Positions 49,507 to 58,243 of a stretch of 64,000 nucleotides of DNA are shown here, piece by piece. The notes below the pieces were generated by a model, which was not told where the DNA came from, ran no database searches, and worked only from the letters and a program-made list of their open reading frames with translations. The DNA is taken from positions 46,646 through 110,645 of the forward strand of contig NZ_JAUXUP010000078.1 in the NCBI RefSeq assembly GCF_030680935.1. Direction: 5' to 3'. Made by a program: the position numbers and the translations under genes. The stretch comes from Polaromonas sp. (GTDB lineage: Bacteria > Pseudomonadota > Gammaproteobacteria > Burkholderiales > Burkholderiaceae_C). Each line of letters starts with the position of its first letter. The stretch's first letter is position 1.

Positions 49507-50520
49507 TCAGTTCCTCCGCGCCGTGTTGCCAATCCCATCGGTGCGCTCGATACGCACCACTTGGGCCTTATCTGCCCCTAATCGCAGTTCAGCAGCACCA
49601 AACAGGCGGTCCACCACGTAGTAGGGTGAGCGGAAGCGATAGTTGACGAGCTGGCCATCGCCCTGGGGCCCAATCACGAACAGAGGCGGCAGCTCGCCCT
49701 GCGCAATACCGCCAGGAAACTGGATGTACACCCGCTGCCCATCATCGAAGGCGCGCAGCGGTTTCCACGGCGGGCTGTCGCCGGTGATTGCATAGCGGAA
49801 CTTGATCTGCTCCAGCGACAAGCCAGAATCGACCGGCGCCACGGCTTGAGCCATCTGCGCCTGCTTCTGCAAGGCCAGCATCCGGTCCTTCGGGTAATCC
49901 CAGGACACCGAAGCCATCCACGCCTGCGGCGTTGAAGACAGCTCCAGCAGGTACATGCGCCGGTTCGTGGTGATGACCAGATTGGTCTTCAACCCGGTGC
50001 GGGTGGGTTTGACGAGAACGGTCACGCGCAAACTGGCACCTGCACCACTAGCCGTATCGCCAACCACCCAGCGCACCGTGTCCCCTGCCGAAACGGTCAC
50101 CAGTTCCTCGCCCTCTTGCAGCGCGACGACGGTAACCCGGCCCGGGCTCGTATAGACCTGGTACAGCGCGCCATCGGCATAGGGCCAGACCTGGATGGCA
50201 TTGACGTAACCCTCACGGCTCGGTGCCACACGTGCTTCCAGATTGGCTCGCGAGACACGAACCTTCTCGTCAACAGCTTCCGGTGGGATTTTCGCGTCCG
50301 CTTCCACCGGCAGCGGTTTCAACTGTGCCGGCAATGGCAGCGGTTCAGGCAGCGTCACCACCTCGATAGGTTTCGGCACCTCCGGCAGCAGGTGCGCAGC
50401 AACGGGTTCATCCAGTGAGATCACTGGCGGCGGCTTGCCTTGTGTGGCGCAGCCGGTGATGGTCGCCAGGGTAGCGATCATGATCACCGATAAAGCGTAA
50501 CTACGGATCAGTGATTTCAT
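49507..50520 (-). CDS. trbG: conjugal transfer protein TrbG (VirB9 type)
   Basis: A 337-residue VirB9-family protein. The N-terminus has a lipobox (ATITGC, Cys24), so it seems to be a lipoprotein. The C-terminal domain has YAITGDSPPWKPLRAFDDGQ and VYIQFP. It forms the outer-membrane core complex with TrbI. It overlaps trbF by four bases. Confidence 0.95.
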   Translation of the reverse strand: MKSLIRSYALSVIMIATLATITGCATQGKPPPVISLDEPVAAHLLPEVPKPIEVVTLPEPLPLPAQLKPLPVEADAKIPPEAVDEKVRVSRANLEARVAPSREGYVNAIQVWPYADGALYQVYTSPGRVTVVALQEGEELVTVSAGDTVRWVVGDTASGAGASLRVTVLVKPTRTGLKTNLVITTNRRMYLLELSSTPQAWMASVSWDYPKDRMLALQKQAQMAQAVAPVDSGLSLEQIKFRYAITGDSPPWKPLRAFDDGQRVYIQFPGGIAQGELPPLFVIGPQGDGQLVNYRFRSPYYVVDRLFGAAELRLGADKAQVVRIERTDGIGNTARRN

Positions 50521-51221
50521 GGTTTTACTCCTTGTGTCGCTTCGAGTTCACGGCTCCAGGACAGGCCGTTGACATAAATACCCAGTGGATTGCGTCGCAA
50601 GCGCTCTTCGGTGCGCGGTGGTTGTAGCACCACCGACACCACTGCCGTCCAGCGTTCGGTGCCCGTAGGCGCACCATTCGCATAGCTGCGCTCGATCCAG
50701 CGCATCTGGAACGAGGATTCACTGGCCCGAACCACGCTAGTCACTTCCACCGAAACAGAGTTCTGCCCGATGCGGGCAAACGGGTCGTTGGAACGCGCGT
50801 AATCGTTCAGCGTGGCCGCGCCCTTGTCCGTGGTGTACTCATAGGCTTCGAGCCAGTTCTGCCGCACCACGATGGGATCAATCGACAGCGAACGAACGTC
50901 GGTGAGAAAGCGCGCCAGGTGATAGGCAATCTGCGCATCATTCGGTTTGTACGGCGTGGCCGCTTCACCGACTGCCCTCACCTGCCCTGCGCTGTCCACC
51001 TCGACGACGTAGGGGGTCACGATTGACTGTGCCGAACGCCAGACCAATCCACCTGCCATCAGCAAAGCGAGAGACAAGCACCCAAAGGCCATCAGCCGCC
51101 AGTTCTTGGCCTGCACGCGCGCGCTGCCGATGCGGTTATCCCAGACTTGCGCTGCAGCCTGGTACGGGGTGACGGGCTCGGGCGTGTCCGAGTAACGCAC
51201 CTGGGGTCGTTTGAATAACAT
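50517..51221 (-). CDS. trbF: conjugal transfer protein TrbF (VirB8 type)
   Basis: A 234-residue VirB8-family protein with one N-terminal membrane helix (about 45-66) and a periplasmic NTF2-like domain. PYKPNDAQIAYHLARFLTDVRSLS and NPLGIYVNGLSWSREL are characteristic. It is an inner-membrane assembly factor of the channel. It is preceded by trbL with a 12-bp gap. Confidence 0.95.
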   Translation of the reverse strand: MLFKRPQVRYSDTPEPVTPYQAAAQVWDNRIGSARVQAKNWRLMAFGCLSLALLMAGGLVWRSAQSIVTPYVVEVDSAGQVRAVGEAATPYKPNDAQIAYHLARFLTDVRSLSIDPIVVRQNWLEAYEYTTDKGAATLNDYARSNDPFARIGQNSVSVEVTSVVRASESSFQMRWIERSYANGAPTGTERWTAVVSVVLQPPRTEERLRRNPLGIYVNGLSWSRELEATQGVKP

Positions 51222-51233
51222 GAAGTGATCTCC

Positions 51234-52583
51234 TTAATGGTTCGAGGCGTCGCGCAAGCTCGGACTGGCTCCGCCCCCGCCGTGGTCACCTGAGCGCAGG
51301 GTGTGTGCGGCAGTAGAAACACCATGCGAAAGACGTTGGTTGCGTTGCAGACGTTTCGTCCAAGCGGGTGCAAGGGGTGGGGTGTCGGCGCTCATTGCGC
51401 CTGTGCCAGTGCCAGTTGCGGCACCTGCGGTTGAACCCGGTGCAGCCGCCCCGGCAAACTCCGATGCGACACGGTCCTTGACAGCCTTGGCACCACTCTT
51501 CGCCACATTGGCCAGGCCCGCCCCCGCAGCACGAACACCGCCACCGCCTGATGCGGCAGAACCCGCCTGGTAGGCGGACTTCGCACCAGCAGCCATCGCG
51601 CTCGCCGAGCGGGCGGCACTGGCACCACCCCCAACGGTCGCACGTGCCGCCCCCGGCGCCATGCGCGCACCAGCGGCTACGGCGGCACCGCCCGTAGCAA
51701 TCGCTGCACCACCCGCCACAGCCAGGCCCGCAGCACCCAGCACCGTTCCGACCGCAGCACCCGCCCCCAACTGCGGCGCGCCCGATACCAGTCCGGTCGC
51801 AATACCGGGACCGAAAATCCCCAAACCCAGCAGCGTGAGCGAAGCCAACATGATGACCAGTGCATGGTCAATGGAGGGCTCCGTCCCCGGTGGCGTCTGG
51901 AACTCCGCAAACAAGCCAGAGCCAATACCGACAATCACGGCCAGCACCAGCACCTTGATCCCGGAAGACACCACGTTACCCAGCACCCGCTCGGCCAGAA
52001 ACGCCGTCTTGTTCCACAGAGCAAAGGGCACCAGCACAAAGCCCGCCAGCGTCGTCAGCTTGAACTCGATCAACGTCACAAACAGCTGAACCGCCAGCAC
52101 GAAGAAGCTCACGATCACCACCAACCAGGCCAGAAACAGCACGCTGATGACATCAAGATTGGCGAACACCTCAGGAAATCCGGTCAGGTCGCTGATCTGC
52201 GCCATGATGGGCCGCCCCGCATCCACACCGGCTTGCGCGAGCCGTCCTGGCTGCAGCAACTGCGCCTGGGTCATAGAAGAACCAGATGCCACCAGTCCGA
52301 GTCCAGCAAAGGAGCGGAACACGATCCCTGCCAGGTTGTTGAAGTTGCCGATGATGAAAGCAAAGGCCCCGACATACAGCACCTTCTTGACCAGCTTGGC
52401 GATCACGTCATCACCGCCCCCACTGGCATGGCTCATGGCCCAGAACAGGCCCGCCAGCGTCATGTCGATCCCGACCAGCGTGGCGGTCAGGAACGCCACC
52501 TCGCCATGCAACAAGCCAAAGCCCGAATCGATGTAGCGCGAGAAGACATCCAGGAAGCGGTCGATGACCGACAGGTCGTTCAT
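51234..52583 (-). CDS. trbL: conjugal transfer protein TrbL (VirB6 type)
   Basis: A 449-residue polytopic inner-membrane protein of the VirB6/TrbL family. About six helices lie in residues 15-280, including LAWLVVIVSFFVLAVQLFVT. The C-terminal 150 residues are very Ala/Gly-rich and polar, a usual feature of TrbL in this family. It forms part of the inner-membrane channel. Confidence 0.93.
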   Translation of the reverse strand: MNDLSVIDRFLDVFSRYIDSGFGLLHGEVAFLTATLVGIDMTLAGLFWAMSHASGGGDDVIAKLVKKVLYVGAFAFIIGNFNNLAGIVFRSFAGLGLVASGSSMTQAQLLQPGRLAQAGVDAGRPIMAQISDLTGFPEVFANLDVISVLFLAWLVVIVSFFVLAVQLFVTLIEFKLTTLAGFVLVPFALWNKTAFLAERVLGNVVSSGIKVLVLAVIVGIGSGLFAEFQTPPGTEPSIDHALVIMLASLTLLGLGIFGPGIATGLVSGAPQLGAGAAVGTVLGAAGLAVAGGAAIATGGAAVAAGARMAPGAARATVGGGASAARSASAMAAGAKSAYQAGSAASGGGGVRAAGAGLANVAKSGAKAVKDRVASEFAGAAAPGSTAGAATGTGTGAMSADTPPLAPAWTKRLQRNQRLSHGVSTAAHTLRSGDHGGGGASPSLRDASNH

Positions 52584-52588
52584 GACAG

Positions 52589-52879
52589 TCAGTCCTTCGG
52601 TGAGGAAACGGCGGGCGTAGCAGGTTGCGGCGCTGCTGGGGACACGTAGGGCGTATAGGGCGTCCCCGTGCCCATGAAGCGGCGACGCGTGGCCTCGGAC
52701 ACCGCCCCACAGACGGCATCCCCCACCTTGGCGTGGTCAGCCTTGCACTGGGCGCGAAGTTCCTTCAGGCGTTCAGGATTCGCGACCAGTGATTCGACCG
52801 TATCGGTCGGTGCCGATTTGCCGCAGCCCGCTATGAGCGATATCGAAACCGCAAAGGCAATGATCAAAAGCTGTTTCAT
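52589..52879 (-). CDS. trbK: TrbK-like (EexN-type) entry-exclusion lipoprotein
   Basis: A 96-residue lipoprotein with lipobox SLIAGC (Cys19). The body LVANPERLKELRAQCKADHAKVGDAVCGAVSEATRRRF is the EexN/TrbK-type pattern with two Cys. It is placed between trbJ and trbL, where such exclusion proteins sit. They lower uptake of the same element by a cell that already has it. The C-terminal RRRFMGTGTPYTPY resembles the end of TrbJ (RRRFQGEGTPYTPY). Confidence 0.8.
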   Translation of the reverse strand: MKQLLIIAFAVSISLIAGCGKSAPTDTVESLVANPERLKELRAQCKADHAKVGDAVCGAVSEATRRRFMGTGTPYTPYVSPAAPQPATPAVSSPKD

Positions 52880-52889
52880 GGTGATCCCC

Positions 52890-53618
52890 TCAATTGCTGT
52901 AAAAGTTGACCGTGTACGGTGTGTAAGGCGTGCCCTCCCCCTGAAACCGCCGACGCACCTCGCGCGCCCGTTCCTGCACCGCCACCTGCCGCGCCTGCTC
53001 CAAGGCAGTCGCACGGTCCTGCGTGATCTGAAGCTGTTGCGCCTGAATCGCCTGGCGGGCCTGCAAGGCCAGCAATTGATTGGTCGCCTGTGTGGCCTGC
53101 AGCGCACCGACGGCTGACTGACTGCGATTCACCAGATCCGTCAGCGTTTGCTCGTCGGACCTGAAGTTCTGCACCGCCTGCGACTGCACCTGGGTTGCGG
53201 TGCGCAACGCCTCCAACGAGTTACGCCATCGCTGGCGTGCATCCAGCGCCATCTGACCACCCGAGGAAGATGCGGAATACGCATTCGGGTACAGCCGTGA
53301 AAACTCCCCTTCCATCTGCGACACGTTGAACGCCATACCCTGCGCCTGATGAATCAGCTGGTTCGTTGCGGACAACGCGGACCGCAATTCGGCCAATGCG
53401 CTGAAATCCAGACCCGTCAGGTTGCGCGCCTGGTTCATCAACATCTGCGCTTCGTTCTGCAACTGCCGGATCTGGTTGTTGATCTGCTCCAGCGTGCGCG
53501 CGGCGGTCAGGATGTTCTGGGAATAGTTGGAAGGATCGAACACAACCCACTGAGCCTGTGCAGTTGGCACTATGGTCACAAGCAAAGCCGTGGCAACGAC
53601 CAGCAAAGTCTTCTTCAT
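52890..53618 (-). CDS. trbJ: conjugal transfer protein TrbJ (VirB5 type)
   Basis: A 242-residue secreted VirB5-family protein. Residues 1-22 are a signal peptide ending AQAQ. The helical core has the typical ILTAARTLEQINNQIRQLQNEAQMLMNQARNL (split over two helices). The end RRRFQGEGTPYTPYTVNFYSN is a separate tail shared with the TrbK-like protein. It is a minor pilus-tip component. It overlaps trbE by four bases. Confidence 0.93.
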   Translation of the reverse strand: MKKTLLVVATALLVTIVPTAQAQWVVFDPSNYSQNILTAARTLEQINNQIRQLQNEAQMLMNQARNLTGLDFSALAELRSALSATNQLIHQAQGMAFNVSQMEGEFSRLYPNAYSASSSGGQMALDARQRWRNSLEALRTATQVQSQAVQNFRSDEQTLTDLVNRSQSAVGALQATQATNQLLALQARQAIQAQQLQITQDRATALEQARQVAVQERAREVRRRFQGEGTPYTPYTVNFYSN

Positions 53619-56083
53619 GGCAATTTCTCCTGATGAGTTGACGGTGAGGACGGGAACGGTGAAAAGGAAGGAATCAGGTCCGCAGCCCAGTCGAGGCCGC
53701 GATGGCGCAGCCAGGCAGCTGCGAAGTCCGCAGGCGGGACGGATGCCGACACCGCGCCCATGGCACGCTGGTCTTCCGGCTTGGCCGCACCAGCAAACGC
53801 CAGTGCCACCGGCCCAAGTCCCAAGTCAAAGACCCGGTTGCCCAGCCGCGACTGGTAGTAGTAGTCCCGTTTGGGCTGCGCCTGCGCGACGATGTCGATC
53901 TGCCGGCTGTTGAGCCCGAAGCCTTCATAGATGACGCGAATCTGCGGCTCGGTCGCCTGCGGGTTGGGCAGGAAGATGCGACTGGCACAGCTTTCAATGA
54001 TGGCCGGGGCGATGGCCGAATCCTTGATGTCCGCCAGCGACTGCGTGGCGAAGATCACCGACACATTCTTCTTGCGCAAGGTCTTTAACCACTGGCGGAT
54101 GCGGGACGCAAACACCGGGTCATCCAGGAAAAGCCAGGCTTCGTCCAGAATCAAGAGCGTCGGCGCCCCATCGAAGCGTTCCTCAAAACGCGCGAACAGG
54201 TAACCCAGTACGGCCAGCATCGCGGCCTTGCTGTGCATCAACTCTTCCATCTCGAAGCCCTGCACGTCGGCAGAACCAAGACGGTCCGAGTCCGCATCCA
54301 GCAGCTTGCCATGCGCGCCGCCCAGCACATAGGGCTGCAGGGCCTGGCGCAAGGCGTTGGACTGCAACAGCACCGACAAACCCGTCATGGTGCGCTGATT
54401 GACCGGCGCACTGGCTAGGCTGTTCAAAGCCGACCACACCGCATCCTTCTCAGCCGGTCCGACGGTAACGCCTTCATGCATCAAACGCCCTGCGATCCAT
54501 TCCGCTGCCCAGGCTCGATAACCGTCCTGGTCAATACGCGCCAGCGGTTGGAAGGAAATGGCGCCCTCCGCCCCTCCGTCGTTGCCGAGGTCGTAATGCT
54601 CCCCACCCAGCCCCAGGATGGTGGCGCGGATGGAGCGACCCATATCGAAAGCCAGGATGCGCGAACCGGCATAACGACGGAACTGCATGGCTAACGTGGC
54701 TAACAGCACGGACTTGCCCATGCCGATGGGGCCGACCACCAGCGTATTGCCCACGTCGCCAATGTGCGTGACCAACCGGAACGGTGTCGCACCATCGGTG
54801 CGCGTCACGATCAGCGGTGGCCCGTCCAGGTGCGCGTTGCGCTCCTGCCCGGCCCAGACAGCGGACACCGGCATCATGTGGGCCAGGTTCAAGGTCGAAA
54901 CAACGGGCTGGCGCACGTTGGCGTAGGCATGTCCCGGAATCGACGATAGCCAGGCATCCACCGCATTCAGGGTTTCCGGGATCGTCACAAACCCCCGGCC
55001 CTGTATCGTCCGCTCCACCGCGCGCAACTTCTCGTCTGCCACCGTGGCATCAGCATCCAACACCGTCACTGTGGCCGTCACATACCCAAACGACACCTGA
55101 TCGCTACCCAGCTCCTGCAAGGCTGCATCAGCGTCCGTCGCTTTGTTGGAAGCATCGGAATCGACCAATGGACTTTCCCGCTGGAAGATGGTCTCACGCA
55201 AGAGCGCCACGATGTTCTTGCGCTTGGCGAACCACTGCCGGCGCAAACGCGTCAGTTCTTTCTCGGCCTCGGCCTTGTCCAGGCACAGGAAGCGCGTGCT
55301 CCAGCGGTAAGCAAAGCCCAAACGGTTCAAGTCATCCAGCAGGCCGGGCCAGGTCGAAGTCGGAAAGCCACGCACCGAGAGCACACGCAGGTGCTGCGCT
55401 CCCAGCATCGGCGCCAGCCCGCCCGTCAGCGGTTCATCAGCCAACCACGCATCAAGATGCATGGGTACCTCGGGCACAGCCACCGGATGTCGGCGCGTGG
55501 ATACACAGCCATGCAAGTAGGTCAGCGTCTGGCCATCGTCCAGCCAGGTGATCTCCGGCATCACCCCTTCGAGTAGGCCGAAGAAACGTTCGGTCTCGGA
55601 TACGAATCTTTCCAGCCGTCCGTTCCAGTTGGGCCAGTCCACGCCCTCGGCTCTGGTGTTCTCGTACAGCAGCTTGGCGGCACGGGCCTCAGACTCCTCC
55701 CGCGACAGGTACAGCAGCGTCAGATAGTAGGCACTCTCGAAGTGACTGTCAGCTTCCTCAAAGGCCGCCCGGCGTTCTTCATCGACCAGCCAGGACAGCG
55801 GCTCCGGAAAAGAAGACTCGGGGTAATCAGCTGCTTCGCGCCGTTCAGCCTCGACAAACAGTGCCCAACCCGACCCCAATCGCCGCAACGCATTGTTAAG
55901 CCGCGCGGAGGTTGCGACCAGCTCACCCGGCGTCGCGCTGTCCAGGTCCGGTCCCCGAAACCGTGCCGTGCGCTGGAACGAACCATCCTTGTTCAGCACG
56001 ACACCCGGTGCGACCAGCCCGGCCCAGGGAAGCCAGTCGGCCAGCAAGGCCGGACGCTTGCGGTATTCAGCGAGGTGCATCAT
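53615..56083 (-). CDS. trbE: conjugal transfer ATPase TrbE (VirB4 type)
   Basis: An 822-residue VirB4-family ATPase, one of the energy sources for pilus assembly and transfer. Walker A is GPIGMGKS near residue 450 and Walker B LLILDEAWLFLDDP near 650. FATQSLADIKDS is a further conserved motif. The N-terminal half is the CagE/TrbE domain. Full length without frameshift. Confidence 0.96.
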   Translation of the reverse strand: MMHLAEYRKRPALLADWLPWAGLVAPGVVLNKDGSFQRTARFRGPDLDSATPGELVATSARLNNALRRLGSGWALFVEAERREAADYPESSFPEPLSWLVDEERRAAFEEADSHFESAYYLTLLYLSREESEARAAKLLYENTRAEGVDWPNWNGRLERFVSETERFFGLLEGVMPEITWLDDGQTLTYLHGCVSTRRHPVAVPEVPMHLDAWLADEPLTGGLAPMLGAQHLRVLSVRGFPTSTWPGLLDDLNRLGFAYRWSTRFLCLDKAEAEKELTRLRRQWFAKRKNIVALLRETIFQRESPLVDSDASNKATDADAALQELGSDQVSFGYVTATVTVLDADATVADEKLRAVERTIQGRGFVTIPETLNAVDAWLSSIPGHAYANVRQPVVSTLNLAHMMPVSAVWAGQERNAHLDGPPLIVTRTDGATPFRLVTHIGDVGNTLVVGPIGMGKSVLLATLAMQFRRYAGSRILAFDMGRSIRATILGLGGEHYDLGNDGGAEGAISFQPLARIDQDGYRAWAAEWIAGRLMHEGVTVGPAEKDAVWSALNSLASAPVNQRTMTGLSVLLQSNALRQALQPYVLGGAHGKLLDADSDRLGSADVQGFEMEELMHSKAAMLAVLGYLFARFEERFDGAPTLLILDEAWLFLDDPVFASRIRQWLKTLRKKNVSVIFATQSLADIKDSAIAPAIIESCASRIFLPNPQATEPQIRVIYEGFGLNSRQIDIVAQAQPKRDYYYQSRLGNRVFDLGLGPVALAFAGAAKPEDQRAMGAVSASVPPADFAAAWLRHRGLDWAADLIPSFSPFPSSPSTHQEKLP

Positions 56084-56105
56084 GGTGTTTTGTCCATGGC
56101 TTGCC

Positions 56106-56390
56106 TCACACGTCCAGCAGCACGCGGTGCTTGATGTGCCGCGCGAAGACCTGCATGAACTGCGGGTCTAGGTGTGCGCCCCAGACCGCCAGCGAATGGC
56201 CGATGACCCACAACGCGATACCTGGCAACCAGAGCTGCAAGCCCAGTCCAACCGCAGCGGCCAGCGTGCCGTTGGCAATCGCCACGGTACGCGGCGCACC
56301 ACCCAGCAGAATGGGCTCGGTCAGTGACCGGTGCAGCGGAATCTCAAAACCACTGGCGAAGCTCGGTGCGTTAGTCGTGGTAGCGTTCAT
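56106..56390 (-). CDS. trbD: conjugal transfer protein TrbD (VirB3 type)
   Basis: A 94-residue VirB3-family inner-membrane protein with a hydrophobic segment near 38-67. FEIPLHRSLTEPILLGGAPR is the family start. I chose the ATG at 56390, which overlaps the trbC stop. It is associated with TrbE. Confidence 0.93.
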   Translation of the reverse strand: MNATTTNAPSFASGFEIPLHRSLTEPILLGGAPRTVAIANGTLAAAVGLGLQLWLPGIALWVIGHSLAVWGAHLDPQFMQVFARHIKHRVLLDV

Positions 56391-56719
56391 GCCAGCACCG
56401 CCCCACCCGAGAAGCTGAAGAAGGTCAAGAAGAACGAAGACGCCGCAAAGGCAATCGACAGCCCGAACACAATCTGCACCAGCTTCCGAAAACCCCCGCT
56501 GCTGTCGCCAAACGCCAGCGTCAGGCCCGTGGCGATGATGATGATCACCGCCACGATTCGGGCCACCGGTCCTTGCACCGATTCGAGGATGGACTGCAGC
56601 GGTGCTTCCCACGGCATGTTTGAACCTGCGGCATGGGCAGGAATGGCGATAGCCAGCAGCAGCGCCGTGATGGCGGCGGCCTGAAGGACCGGTTTTACGT
56701 AAATGCGTGAAGTCGTCAT
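56387..56719 (-). CDS. trbC: conjugal transfer pilin TrbC (VirB2 type)
   Basis: A 110-residue prepilin. A long signal peptide (about 1-30, ending PAHA) is followed by NMPWEAPLQSI and two membrane helices (VARIVAVIIIIATGLTLAFG and IAFAASSFFLTFFSFSGG). The start at 56719 overlaps the trbB stop. Main subunit of the conjugative pilus. Confidence 0.93.
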   Translation of the reverse strand: MTTSRIYVKPVLQAAAITALLLAIAIPAHAAGSNMPWEAPLQSILESVQGPVARIVAVIIIIATGLTLAFGDSSGGFRKLVQIVFGLSIAFAASSFFLTFFSFSGGAVLA

Positions 56720-57783
56720 AGCGGTTCTCCGGTGGTGGGTGGATTGGGTGATGGGATGGAAGGGAACGCAGGCATCAGATCGGTGCTGAGCTGGTAGCCA
56801 TGACTGTCGAAGCTGACGACACGGGCAATTTCCTGAACACGCCGATGCTGGCCTCGCCCGGCGATGAAGACAATGACGTTGACCGCCTCGGCAATCAGCG
56901 CGCGGGGAACCGTGACGGAGACTTCCTGAATCAGTTGCTCCAGCCGGACCAGGGCGCCATGGGCGGAACCGGCGTGCACGGTGGCAATGCCGCCAGGGTG
57001 TCCAGTGCCCCATATCTTGATCAGGTCCAGCGCCTCTCCGCCCCGGACTTCACCGACCACCACACGGTCAGGTCGCAGCCGCAGGGTGGCCCGTACCAGG
57101 TCAGCCATGGTGCTGACACCCGGCTCGGTGCGCATGCAGACATGGTCATCGGATCGGCATTGCAACTCCACCGTGTCTTCGAGGATCATGACCCGGTCGC
57201 CGGTATCGGCGATCTCATCCAGCAGCGCATTGGCCAGCGTGGTCTTGCCGGTGCTGGTGCCGCCACATACGACGATGTTGAGCCGCTCGCGCACGGCAGC
57301 ACGAAGAAACCCGGCCTGCGCCTCGGTCAGGATGCCGTCGGCCACATAGTGGTTCAACGTCATGATGCGCAGCGCCCGCTTTCGGATTGCAAACGAGGGT
57401 GCGCGCACCACAGGGGGCAATACCCCCAGGAAACGCTCCCCGGTCTCGGGCAATTCGGCCGACAGGATGGGTGCCCCGGCATTCACCTCGGCCCGCACGT
57501 GCGCTGCCACCAGGCGGATGATCCGCTCGGCCACGGCTGGTGGCAGGGTCGTGCCGGTCGGGGCGCGGCCTGAACCCAGCCGGTCCAGCCACAGGGTACC
57601 GTCCGGGTTCAGCAGCACTTCCACAACTTCCGGGTCTTCCAGTGCGGCCGCAATCTCCGGCCCCATGGCCGTGCGCAGCATGCGGATACGACGCTCCAGG
57701 GAGATGGCAGCACTGCCACCGCTGCCGTCACCTTCACTGCGGTTCTCACTGCCCACAGTGTCTTTGTCAGGCTTGCGAATCAT
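56716..57783 (-). CDS. trbB: conjugal transfer ATPase TrbB (VirB11 type)
   Basis: A 355-residue VirB11-family ATPase. Walker A is GGTSTGKT near residue 175, and ILEDTVELQC, LRLRPDRVVVGEVRGGEAL and the His box GHPGGIATVHAGS follow. The N-terminal 35 residues are an acidic and Gly/Ser-rich extension. A cytoplasmic hexamer that powers pilus assembly and transfer. Confidence 0.96.
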   Translation of the reverse strand: MIRKPDKDTVGSENRSEGDGSGGSAAISLERRIRMLRTAMGPEIAAALEDPEVVEVLLNPDGTLWLDRLGSGRAPTGTTLPPAVAERIIRLVAAHVRAEVNAGAPILSAELPETGERFLGVLPPVVRAPSFAIRKRALRIMTLNHYVADGILTEAQAGFLRAAVRERLNIVVCGGTSTGKTTLANALLDEIADTGDRVMILEDTVELQCRSDDHVCMRTEPGVSTMADLVRATLRLRPDRVVVGEVRGGEALDLIKIWGTGHPGGIATVHAGSAHGALVRLEQLIQEVSVTVPRALIAEAVNVIVFIAGRGQHRRVQEIARVVSFDSHGYQLSTDLMPAFPSIPSPNPPTTGEPL

Positions 57784-57805
57784 TGGAGTCCTCCCCTTCC
57801 TTGTG

Positions 57806-58243
57806 TTATGGTGTGGTGGCCTGTGGAGTCAGGTCATCTGGCGCGACCTCTTCATGGACTTCGCGGACCAAGCTGCGCCCGCGCTGGATGTGGCGGGCGA
57901 GTTGTTCGATGAACTGGGCGTAACGGGCACGGCCCTGCGCACGGGCAGCATCCTGCTGGCCTTCGGGTACGGGCAGCGAGACCGTCAGGAAGTAGCGGAT
58001 GTAAAGCGCCACCGTTTCGATCAAGATGCCTTGGTCCCGCTCCAGCCGGTCGAACTGGCGCGAGAGGCGATCCAGCCGTTTGCCCATGGCCGCCTCGCGC
58101 TGGTCGGCTGCATCGGGCGAAAGGAACGATGCCAGTGCCGCCGCAATCACTGCCGACTTCGACACACCCTTGTGCGCGGCGAGCTGGTCCAGCCGCTTCG
58201 CGTGATCCGGCTCGATGAAAATATTGAGACGGGTCCGGCTCAT
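57806..58243 (-). CDS. CopG/ribbon-helix-helix family regulator of the transfer module
   Basis: A 145-residue protein. Residues 1-45 have the ribbon-helix-helix pattern (RLNIFIEPDHAKRLDQLAAHKGVSKSAVIAAAL). The rest is helical (LDRLSRQFDRLERDQGILIET). A gene of this type stands between traG and trbB in Tn4371-family elements. It may repress the trb genes or take part in relaxosome assembly. It overlaps the traG stop. Confidence 0.88.
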   Translation of the reverse strand: MSRTRLNIFIEPDHAKRLDQLAAHKGVSKSAVIAAALASFLSPDAADQREAAMGKRLDRLSRQFDRLERDQGILIETVALYIRYFLTVSLPVPEGQQDAARAQGRARYAQFIEQLARHIQRGRSLVREVHEEVAPDDLTPQATTP

